Source of the DNA: Bacteroides_F sp964482605
GTDB lineage: Bacteria > Bacillota > Clostridia > Lachnospirales > Lachnospiraceae
Direction of reading: 5' to 3'
NCBI GenBank assembly: GCA_964482605.1
Contig: CAYZYS010000010.1
Coordinates: 1-29,098 of the forward strand
DNA length: 29,098 nt
Shown here: one piece after another, positions 7,318 to 15,900 of the stretch
How the letters are laid out: the number at the start of each line of letters is the position of its first letter
How positions within the stretch are numbered: the stretch's first letter is position 1
Program-made: the position numbers and the translations under genes
The notes under the pieces: generated by a model
What the model was told of the DNA's origin: nothing
What the model saw: the letters and a program-made list of their open reading frames with translations, nothing else
Databases searched by the model: none

Positions 7318-7349
7318 GCCACCTGAACCTTGGGTGGCTATGGTGTTTT
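7318..7349 (+). repeat. Hairpin between pilO and the first minor pilin gene
   Basis: GCCACC (7318-7323) pairs with GGTGGC (7333-7338) around a nine-base loop, followed at a distance by four T (7346-7349). It could be a weak terminator or a stability element tuning expression of the downstream minor-pilin genes. The T tract is too short for a confident terminator call. Confidence 0.35.
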
Positions 7350-7372
7350 AGGCATTAGGGGGTGTGAACCAT

Positions 7373-8917
7373 ATGAAGAATAATAAGGGCTTTTCACTTA
7401 TTGAAGTGTTGGTGGCAATGGTAATTCTTGCGATTATGACGGGCCCAATGCTGGCAGCATTTGCTTCATCGGCAAAGATTAACACCAATGCCAGGCGGCT
7501 TGAGGAGGCTAATGCCATAGGACAGAGGGTGCTTGAACGGTGCAAGGCGCTGACAGTGGATGAGCTGCTGACGGGTACTGTTTCCACGGGTGATGTGGTG
7601 AGGAACGATGCGACTGATTCAACGGGCACACTCATTGGCTGGGATTCAATAACGGCATACAGCCTTGTGACCAATTCGTCAACGGGCGTGTATTCCGCAA
7701 AGTCCAAGTTCAACACCATAACGGTTGACGGAACCAGCCAGAAGCAGTACATGTACAACCTAAGCTTCGCCTCATTCACGTCAGGTGTCGCTGACACAGA
7801 GGTTGTGGGTGATGGTGCATCGGCGGTGACTGTCCCGTATTACCTTGGCACTAACAGTACCAAGTATTACGTGCAGGCTACATTGAGCCCATATGATTCC
7901 GATTATGACGGCAATGGCACGGGTACGCCGTATGAGGTGAACACATACAGCATGCCTGTCTTTGATGAAATCAAGGACTCCAAGAATTATGTGCTGCTGG
8001 ATGAGATATACCAGTACGATTCAAGCATCAAGTCGATTCTCCCATCGCGTTCCGCAGTTGCCAACCCGGCTTCGACGGATGCCTTTGGCAACATAATAGC
8101 AAGGGAGCAGACAACAACTGAATCCACCATCACGAAGCTTTCAGGAATCAGGAAGGTGTGCGTGCTGGACGTGGAGCTCAGCTATGATGCGGCAACCAAG
8201 AAGTGGACGGAGAAGCCTGTCCTGACGCTTAAGTATTACAGGTATGACGCAAAGCTCTCTGACGGCACGACTGACAGGTATTCCGTGAACAACAAGGGAG
8301 AGCTCATAGAGCACAATGAGGATGGCACGACATCCACGGTTGAAAGCACCTCAGGGGAGGCGTTCATCAAGAAGCACACGCTTTCCGAATATGAGGTTGA
8401 CCTCACAAGCGGAGAGTTCAAGGATATATATATTTTTTATACCTCATATGATAAAAAATATGGCGGTGGCTCAGGCACGTCGGAGGATTCCATCTACATC
8501 AACGTGGATGTCAAGAACTCTCCGGGTGCAGGGGATTCCAACTACATAACTGACGAAAAGAAGCTTAGCGTGTTCATTCCGGAGCAGTACATAGCAACCA
8601 ACGGCTCCAACATTACCGACAAGACGGCATTCAGGGAGGGCACACAGGTTAAGCTTGACAGGGCAAATGTCTATATCAACGGAACATCTGCACACGGCCA
8701 GAAGAAGCTTGACGGCAACGGTGTCAAGGTGTACTCCGACATTGATTCCTGGAATGAGCTCAATGAGGCAAACGGCATAACACAGGATTACAATGAGAGT
8801 GATGACAGGCATATTTACACCATAACGGTTAAGATATGGGTTGAGAGTCACGGCAAGGCGCCTGATTTTACCACGGAGCCTTTCCTTACGTTGACATCAA
8901 CAAAGGATAATGATTGA
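7373..8917 (+). CDS. Large minor pilin, PilV/PilI-like
   Basis: This has a prepilin signal MKNNKG with cleavage after Gly6, then FSLIEVLVAMVILAIMTGP with Glu11 as Glu+5. FSLIEVLVAMVIL is the pattern seen in PilV/GspI-type minor pilins. The start at 7373 is supported by AGGGGGTG (7357-7364); the GTG at 7364 overlaps that site. At 514 residues it is two to three times the usual minor-pilin length. The added part is beta-rich and includes an Asp-rich loop at residues 175-182 (DSDYDGNG) that resembles a calcium-binding loop. A perfect AT-only inverted repeat lies inside the gene at 8430-8461. It opens a block of four minor-pilin-like genes, like the fimU-pilV-pilW-pilX block of other T4P systems. 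Confidence 0.85.
   Translation: MKNNKGFSLIEVLVAMVILAIMTGPMLAAFASSAKINTNARRLEEANAIGQRVLERCKALTVDELLTGTVSTGDVVRNDATDSTGTLIGWDSITAYSLVTNSSTGVYSAKSKFNTITVDGTSQKQYMYNLSFASFTSGVADTEVVGDGASAVTVPYYLGTNSTKYYVQATLSPYDSDYDGNGTGTPYEVNTYSMPVFDEIKDSKNYVLLDEIYQYDSSIKSILPSRSAVANPASTDAFGNIIAREQTTTESTITKLSGIRKVCVLDVELSYDAATKKWTEKPVLTLKYYRYDAKLSDGTTDRYSVNNKGELIEHNEDGTTSTVESTSGEAFIKKHTLSEYEVDLTSGEFKDIYIFYTSYDKKYGGGSGTSEDSIYINVDVKNSPGAGDSNYITDEKKLSVFIPEQYIATNGSNITDKTAFREGTQVKLDRANVYINGTSAHGQKKLDGNGVKVYSDIDSWNELNEANGITQDYNESDDRHIYTITVKIWVESHGKAPDFTTEPFLTLTSTKDND
8430..8461 (+). repeat. Perfect 11-bp AT-only inverted repeat inside the PilV-like gene
   Basis: ATATTTTTTAT (8430-8440) and ATAAAAAATAT (8451-8461) are exact reverse complements separated by ten bases. 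The stretch is far more AT-rich than the surrounding coding sequence. It encodes YIFYTSYDKKY in frame. Confidence 0.9.
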
Positions 8918-8945
8918 TTGGGATTGACGAAAGGTTGGTTCTGTT

Positions 8946-11534
8946 ATGAAGAAGATTATGGGAAAATGTAAACTGAACAACAGTGGTGCAACGCTTGTTG
9001 CGGTTCTCATGGCAGTGGCATTCATAGCCATCCTTGGCAGCGTGTCAATCGTTGCGGCCATGGTCAATCTCAAGATGAAGGTTGTTGACAGGCAGGGCCA
9101 GAAGACGTTTTATTCCTGCGAGGAGGCAGTGGATGAAATGTATGCGAGGCTTGGCGAGGTCAGCATGAAGTCCCTTGATGACGCATATCAGGAGCTCATG
9201 GACACAATGGTTCACGCCTTTAACGAGGGAACTGAGGATGACCCGATATATGCCGTCTACAAGAAGAGTGATGACTATGTTGCGGGTACGGTTGGTCTTA
9301 CACAGGCTGACATTGACCTTCGCAAGAAGTACATGGCCAATGTGGTGTCAAGCCTTGGGCTGGGCAGCTTTGCCCCTACTGACACAAGCGGCGAGCTGAA
9401 TGCCAATAAGCTTCGTACATGGCTTAATTCCTACATCGGCGTGGATGACACCACGACTGATTTCTGGACGAATGTTGCCAATGGTTCGGTACACTACCCA
9501 TATGTGGATTCGATGGGAAGGTGCTATTATTACAGGGATTACACTGATGTGTCCGTGTATGTGCTGGTTGCGCAGGATGTGCGTGTCCGCTACATAGATG
9601 ACACGGGCTACCAGTCAGACCTTGTGTTTGACATAGGTATCAAGCTCCCGATAACGGACATCAACTGGAGCACCCAGAACAATGCAATCAACAAGGTTCC
9701 TGCAATGAGCAACTTCAGCCTGATTGCCGACACCGACATAAGGCTTGAGGGCATTGATGCACGCACCATTGATGGCAATGTGTATGCAGGTGCCAACGGC
9801 ATAACGGCAGGTGAGAATTCCAACTACACATATGTTGGCGAGCACATGATAACAAGCGGTGACCTTATACTGCACAGGCAGTCGACCACCAACATCAGTG
9901 GTGCTTCCAAGCTGTGGTGCAATAACATAATGATTCCAAAGAGCTACACGGGCTCCGGTGTGGGTAAAACCACCAACTATGGCGTGACGCTGTCACTCAA
10001 TGGCGGTGCATTTGTGAAGAATGACCTGAATGACAGTGCGGCAAGTTCCAACATCACGATTGCCGGGCATTATTTCGGGTATATGAATGAGGGTATGAGC
10101 GGTGACAGTGAAACGGGCGTTGAGAGGGACCTTAGCAGTGCAATCATAATCAACGGCTCACATTCAAACCTGACGCTTAAGACATCATATCTGTACCTTG
10201 GGGGGCGTTCATACATTGTGTATGACTCCACCTCCAATGAGCCGTACAGGACGGGTGAGTCACTTTCCTTCAAGGGTGACCAGGAGGCATATCTTGTTCC
10301 GCCGTCAGCACTTAATGATGCAGCGGGGGCAAGCATTGGAAACCCTGTGTCCGCCGGCTTCACCTTTGACAGCACAATGGCGACGGCGCTCACCAATTAC
10401 CTGACAACGGACTTTTTCGGCAAGGATTTGCTTACCGCATCCAAGCCGTATATTACCAAGAGGGTGCCGAGCGACATTTCCCTGCACTCTGATGATGTGT
10501 ATTATTATTTGAATTTCTCCAACGCAACCAATGCGGCAACATACATGAAAATGGTGCTTGAGAGTGAGGATGCCTTCAAGGCTGACTGTGCGGCATATGG
10601 AATAACAGGTGCGGCGCTTACCAAGGCGCTCACCCAGAAGAATTACATGCTGAGCCTGATTGAGGTCAACTTAAAGGATTTGGACCAGCAGACCAGCGGT
10701 TTCATTGCTCCTGTTGGAACGGTATATTCATCCGGCGTCATGGTGTCGGCGGAGGTTGTGGGCTCCACAAGTACCATGGGCAATGTGGTTTCATTGGCGC
10801 CTGATACAAGCATGCAGATTAAGGAAGACCTCAAGAATCGTTACACCATGCTTACGGAGATACTCGACATGCCTAACAATTATGCCCTTGGCGGCAGTGC
10901 ATTTGCCGATTGGAGCAGTTACAGCACGGGTACGTTCACCGGTGCGATATCAGGCAACTCGATAACTTATCCGACGAGCCTTAATAGCAACAGTGGAACG
11001 ACACCGGCAACGAGGATAATCAATTCCACCGCCGTTGACAGCCTGTTCACGGTTGCAGGGGTGGCAGGCAACACGGTCACGGTTGGTGACGGAGATTACA
11101 GGATAGTGATTGCCAACGGTGGCTACACATATGATTCATCATCAGGCTTCAAGGGGGGAATCATAGTCTCCAAGGGGGGCAGGATTCAATTGAATGCCGA
11201 CTTTGACGGGCTTGCCATCTGCCTTAACAATGGCACCAACACAGGTGAGATAGTTGTCAACAATGTCAATGTGTCCAATACCATTGACGCTGCGGATTTG
11301 CTTAATTCAGTATGCACAAAGCTCAATGAGAATGGACAGACGGAGCTTTCAGCGGCAGTGCTTGCGGTATTTGGCGGCGAGCTGTATGTAAGCGGTACAT
11401 CAAGCTCCACGTTGGTAAACAACAAGGTTTCCATATCATCTGTCACATATGGCCAGCTTGTGTACTTTGATAACTGGAAGAAGACGGATGTGACGGACAC
11501 AACCAATGTGCTTCCGGCGGCGGTGACACCGTAG
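8946..11534 (+). CDS. Very large PilX/GspK-like minor pilin
   Basis: The N-terminus has a prepilin-like signal: Gly14 followed by ATLVAVLMAVAFIAILGS, then a charged helix and FYSCEEAVDEMYARL, similar to the helix after the span in PilX-type proteins. Mature residue 5 is Ala, not Glu; loss of Glu+5 is known for GspK-type subunits, which cap pseudopilus tips. The protein is 862 residues, far above the family's usual 150-350. The rest is beta-rich with repeated short strands suggesting a solenoid or beta-sandwich (for example around 265-330 and 710-800, GGIIVSKGGRIQLNADFDG). It lies 28 bases after the PilV-like gene and 27 before the next minor pilin, so one operon is likely. A tip-associated structural role is inferred. 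Confidence 0.78.
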   Translation: MKKIMGKCKLNNSGATLVAVLMAVAFIAILGSVSIVAAMVNLKMKVVDRQGQKTFYSCEEAVDEMYARLGEVSMKSLDDAYQELMDTMVHAFNEGTEDDPIYAVYKKSDDYVAGTVGLTQADIDLRKKYMANVVSSLGLGSFAPTDTSGELNANKLRTWLNSYIGVDDTTTDFWTNVANGSVHYPYVDSMGRCYYYRDYTDVSVYVLVAQDVRVRYIDDTGYQSDLVFDIGIKLPITDINWSTQNNAINKVPAMSNFSLIADTDIRLEGIDARTIDGNVYAGANGITAGENSNYTYVGEHMITSGDLILHRQSTTNISGASKLWCNNIMIPKSYTGSGVGKTTNYGVTLSLNGGAFVKNDLNDSAASSNITIAGHYFGYMNEGMSGDSETGVERDLSSAIIINGSHSNLTLKTSYLYLGGRSYIVYDSTSNEPYRTGESLSFKGDQEAYLVPPSALNDAAGASIGNPVSAGFTFDSTMATALTNYLTTDFFGKDLLTASKPYITKRVPSDISLHSDDVYYYLNFSNATNAATYMKMVLESEDAFKADCAAYGITGAALTKALTQKNYMLSLIEVNLKDLDQQTSGFIAPVGTVYSSGVMVSAEVVGSTSTMGNVVSLAPDTSMQIKEDLKNRYTMLTEILDMPNNYALGGSAFADWSSYSTGTFTGAISGNSITYPTSLNSNSGTTPATRIINSTAVDSLFTVAGVAGNTVTVGDGDYRIVIANGGYTYDSSSGFKGGIIVSKGGRIQLNADFDGLAICLNNGTNTGEIVVNNVNVSNTIDAADLLNSVCTKLNENGQTELSAAVLAVFGGELYVSGTSSSTLVNNKVSISSVTYGQLVYFDNWKKTDVTDTTNVLPAAVTP

Positions 11535-11561
11535 GCGGTTTCGTCAGAAAAGGGGTAGTGT

Positions 11562-12140
11562 ATGGGTAATCACGGTGACAATCATGGAATTTTAAAAGGG
11601 AAGTGCATTAAGAACAACAGGGGCGTCACATTTGTGGAGCTGGTTGTGGTGCTTGCGATAATGGTCGTTATGACATCACTTGTGGGCATGGGCATTGGAA
11701 TGCTTGTAAATGCGGACTCCAAGAAGGCTACCAAGAATCTTTACCAGGAGTTTTCCCAGCTCAGGAGCAACTGCCTGTCCCAGTCGGGACAGTGGTATGG
11801 CGTGCTGAAGAGAGAGGATGCCAACGGGCAGTATGTGTTCGAGATATACAGGAAGGTGACGTTGAACGGTACCACCACCACAAGCCTTGTTGAATCACAG
11901 ACGCTTGGCTCAAGGATTGTGATAACCTGTGACGAGCTCACAAGCAAGCAGATTACCGACACCAATACGCTGACGGTTTATTACAAGACCGGAAGCGGTG
12001 CGATAACCAACTGGGAGTCAACCAATGGAATCAGCTCGGTGAAGAAGCTGAACATCAAGATTGAACAGCCGAATGGCGGTGCGACAAGGACGCTTACGCT
12101 GTGGAAGGACACGGGAAGGATTTCTTCTGATGACATCTGA
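11562..12140 (+). CDS. Minor pilin, FimT/GspH-like
   Basis: This is a 192-residue prepilin-like protein. A long 21-residue leader ending KNNRG is followed by VTFVELVVVLAIMVVMTSLVG, with Glu26 as Glu+5. The globular part carries a Cys pair (C51-type region SNCLSQSG and VITCDELTS) and beta strands ending TRTLTLWKDTGRIS, resembling GspH/FimT pseudopilins. AAGGGG just upstream supports the ATG at 11562; no closer start exists. GspH/FimU-type subunits link the tip complex to the pilus shaft in other systems. Its place between the PilX-like and PilW-like genes fits a tip-complex block. Confidence 0.8.
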   Translation: MGNHGDNHGILKGKCIKNNRGVTFVELVVVLAIMVVMTSLVGMGIGMLVNADSKKATKNLYQEFSQLRSNCLSQSGQWYGVLKREDANGQYVFEIYRKVTLNGTTTTSLVESQTLGSRIVITCDELTSKQITDTNTLTVYYKTGSGAITNWESTNGISSVKKLNIKIEQPNGGATRTLTLWKDTGRISSDDI

Positions 12141-12163
12141 CAATCACACTGATGTGTTGATTG
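12141..12163 (+). repeat. Hairpin directly after the FimT/GspH-like gene
   Basis: CAATCACAC (12141-12149) pairs with GTG plus TGATTG (12154-12163, one bulged T) around a TGAT loop, starting at the base after the stop codon. No T tract follows, so it is more likely an mRNA-stability or processing element than a terminator. Confidence 0.4.
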
Positions 12164-12231
12164 CGTGATAAATTATTTATGCTGGCGTGTTGTATTTGTT
12201 TGGAGATGAGGATTAGGATGGGGATGCAGGT

Positions 12232-12900
12232 ATGGGAAAAAGATTGAACAATAGGGGCATGACCTTGGTGGAACTGTTGATTTCCATGGGGGTTGCGGGC
12301 TTTGTCATGGTGGCAATATCTGCACTCCTGAGCAATGGAATCAAGCAGTATAACAAGACGGTAATCATGACACAGCTTCAGGAGGACGCCTCCACCACAA
12401 TTAATAATGTGTGTGATGCCATCATGGAAGGTAATTACATAGACATATCCACCTCCAAGACTGACCCGACGGTCCAGACAAAGGCGCCAATCACCGTGAA
12501 TGGTGTGGTGACGGGTGAGAATGTCATTTACACCTACATGAAGACGGGGACTGATGCGGGAAGCCTGTTCGTCGGAACGAGCTCCAATGAGGATGACAGG
12601 GCGCTTCTTTGCAGGAACGTCAAGGATTTCCATGTGGAGATAATCAATACAAGCCTTGTGCTTGAGGACGGTTACACGTCCGAGGGTGATGCGGGAAAGA
12701 AGGTTGTGGGCTTTAGGAATCCCGTGCAGATAAGGGTGACGCTGGAGCTTGAGCTGCAGGGTTATTCAAGGCAGGTGACAAGGACGGTTAGTGTGAGAAA
12801 CCAGTTGTCTGACGGACAGCTTAACATACAGAATTTTACGTTTGGTTCCACGTTGCCTCTGTCCCACTTTGAGACGGGCGGTTTCATAGTTAGTGACTGA
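12232..12900 (+). CDS. Minor pilin, PilW/GspJ-like
   Basis: This is a 222-residue prepilin-like protein with leader MGKRLNNRG cleaved after Gly9, then MTLVELLISMGVAGFVMVAI with Glu14 as Glu+5. MTLVELLISM followed by a helix into QYNKTVIMTQLQEDAS is the PilW/GspJ pattern. The C-terminal half is beta-rich, with LELELQGYSRQVTRTVSVRNQ near the end, as in GspJ-type folds. The region upstream is purine-rich (GGATGGGG) and supports translation from 12232. It lies directly before the giant anchored protein, as pilW lies near pilY1 in Pseudomonas-type clusters. Confidence 0.82.
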   Translation: MGKRLNNRGMTLVELLISMGVAGFVMVAISALLSNGIKQYNKTVIMTQLQEDASTTINNVCDAIMEGNYIDISTSKTDPTVQTKAPITVNGVVTGENVIYTYMKTGTDAGSLFVGTSSNEDDRALLCRNVKDFHVEIINTSLVLEDGYTSEGDAGKKVVGFRNPVQIRVTLELELQGYSRQVTRTVSVRNQLSDGQLNIQNFTFGSTLPLSHFETGGFIVSD

Positions 12901-12967
12901 TGCGTGGTGAAGCAGGATGATTAGGGAGTGCAGGGCTGCCGCACTGGCAGGCGGAATGAGAGGCGTT

Positions 12968-15900
12968 ATGTCAAAGGTGAAGAAAACTGTAAAAAGAATA
13001 TGGGAGACAAGGTTTGTCACGGTGCCGGTTGTGCTGGCATTGCTGCTTATGGTTGTCGGCTTTGTCGGCTATGAATATATTAAGCAGACGAATGCACAGA
13101 CTTACTCTAGCTATGATAGTATTCCTTCCAGCAGGACAATTAACGGAAGGGTATACACGGAGGATAATCCGTGCAGGATTGTGGAGGTTGTTCCGACAGG
13201 CGGTACGGCGCAGGCAACATGGGGCTGGGCTGTTGGCGGAAAGAGCATGCCAATCAGCATAGAAGACCTTGACATTTTATATCATACAGTTGGAGGTTCA
13301 TCCTATACCTGTGCGTTTACTGATGCCGTATATAAGCATTACGGCAGCTGCAAGTGGACAGGGACAACGGTTGCGGGGGCAGGTGCGGATAAGCTTGAAA
13401 CCGCCAAAAGAGAGATGACACAGGCATTTGCCACGACGTATAATGCCACATTCAGCAGGGGTGATTACAGGGTAGGCGGTTATATGCTCCAGGAGCTTGC
13501 TGACGGAAGGTATGGCTCCGTGACGAATTGGGGGGCGTCATGGGTTGCTGACGGCGGATGGCTTGGAGAGTTTTTCTATCCAAATGGGGATGGTACTTAT
13601 ACAAAGACACTTGACAGGAATTTCCTTGCACATGCCTTTTTTGAGGGCACTCTTTATGACAGCGAGGCAGGGGAATACGTTAATGCCATTGAACATGCCA
13701 TTGACCAGTACTCAGACATGACCAATAAAATGGTCGTGCAGGTTGTTGAGGCTGATAAGCTCACAAAGGAAATAATCGACAGTGCCGACATGGTCTACAT
13801 AGACAGTAAGTGCCATAACGGCGCAACTGTTACCGCCAATGACAAGTTCGTTGAATTGTGCAACAATAATGGACTTGGTTCAGGCGGTGTGACGGCAGGA
13901 CTTACAAAGACTTACTCAAAGGCAACGATTAAAAGCGGAATTGAATTCAGTGACACGATAGCAATGTATCTGTATATGCAGAGCGCAACGAATGACCTTG
14001 CGATTTCTGTTGATACATCTGCCCTGGGTGAATCGGGCGGCGGTTTTAAGTTTAATTGCGTTGCGCTTGGCATTGAGACCGATACCTTCATATCGGAGTA
14101 TGCATTTAAGCAGAACGGTGAGAATTCATACGTTGGAACCAACGGAAGAAGCTACATTGACGCTTCGGGTAATTGGGTGATTGAGCAAAATGACTGGACG
14201 CAGAATGGTGGCAAGCTTACCTGGTCCTATGATATGTTTGTCCAGTCACATGGCAATTACATTCATTATCCGTATTACAATGGAACAACGGATAGTGCAG
14301 TTGTGGTGGATTCCAATGGCAACCTGCAGGATTTGGGTTATTCAACGGATACCATGCATAAGAACATATTTGCATATAAGGGTTCCAATCAGCTTGACAT
14401 GAGCCTTTTGTGGGATAATGCCAGCATGAATGAGGGCTCCAGGGCTGATGTCGAGGATGCCAGGTCGATATTTGAAAACAGCAGCGTGGCTTACCGTCAG
14501 TGCATGCAGTACATCATGGGGCTCTTTGGCAATAACAACAAGAATGATGTGCGTGTTGCGGAGGTGCAGCCATGGGGCAAGTACCGTTACAATACCGAGG
14601 ATGGCGCAAGGAAAATACTCACGATGATTGGCGTGGGATATGATAATGACCATATATCGCTGGCGAAATCATATGATGAAACGGATACAAACGGTAACAA
14701 TACCGGGTACACTGTTTTTGAGATGCAGTGTTATACCGAGGTTGGCGGAAGGTATTACGAGGCAGACCTTTATTATGTGAGGATTAGGTCAATGTCCATG
14801 AATGCCTTCAATGGAATCACGGAGGATTTGGCATCAACATTTGACCTGATAATCATGGATTCCTATGACCCTGACCAGTATATTCAGCTTACGTCTGCAT
14901 CGAACAATACACTGGCACAGTATATCGGGGCTGTGAATGTGGGTAAGGCAGGGAAGACTGTCAGGACCATGTCTGGCAATGACCTTACTGATAAGATGTC
15001 GGAAAGGCTGTATGATTACATATGTACAGGTATGCCTATATATTTCTCAAGGGAGCTGTATTATGGCGATGTGGATACGATTGATGCCTCAGCGACCAAC
15101 CTTAAGTCCTTTAGCTGGACACAGCTTAGCACAAGGCTTAAGGCGGACGGGAAGGGACAATCCAATATCATAACGATTTCGGGTACGATAGGCGCAACCG
15201 GAGACCCTGATTACAAGAATTTTAAATGTACATCGACTGCACGCCTGCAGTCAAAGGTTGACTTCAGCATAGTGTCGCCTTCACCGTATGTGGCGGAGGA
15301 TGCAAGCTCGCTGTATGCACCTGCCAATGTCAAGTTTGTCATCAAGCTTCTGAGTGAGGTTGAGGCGGGAAGTACCATTAAGCTGTATGTGGACAGGAAT
15401 GCGGATGCACTCTACAATGATGACAATAGCTCGGCATTGAGGGAGCTGTATGCTGAGATTGCCGTGGGAAGTACAATTACAACGGGAAATTATACAATCA
15501 ACCTGGACATATCGGGAGGAACGCTTCCTGATACGTGGTTTGGTTACTTTAAGTTCAAGGTTGAGATAACATCACCGAAGGGAATTAAGTCCAGCCAGGA
15601 GTCGGCATTTGCCTTGAAGCCTAACAAGGAGAGAACCGTGTATGTGCTTCAGGTTTACAACAATAAGAATGGCGGGGGATATAATGACACAACGGCATCG
15701 ACGCTCCGTATGACCAGTGGGACCGTGTTTGATGATGCGTTCTCGGCAATATATGACATCACCAACATGAAGCTTGAGGTTGATGTCATGGACACAGTGG
15801 AATTTACCGCTGCCGTAAAGGAAAATCCGGATTACCTAAGACCGTATTCGATTGTCGTCATGGGCTTCTGTGATTCCTACGGCAAGGAAGGCAATCCGCT

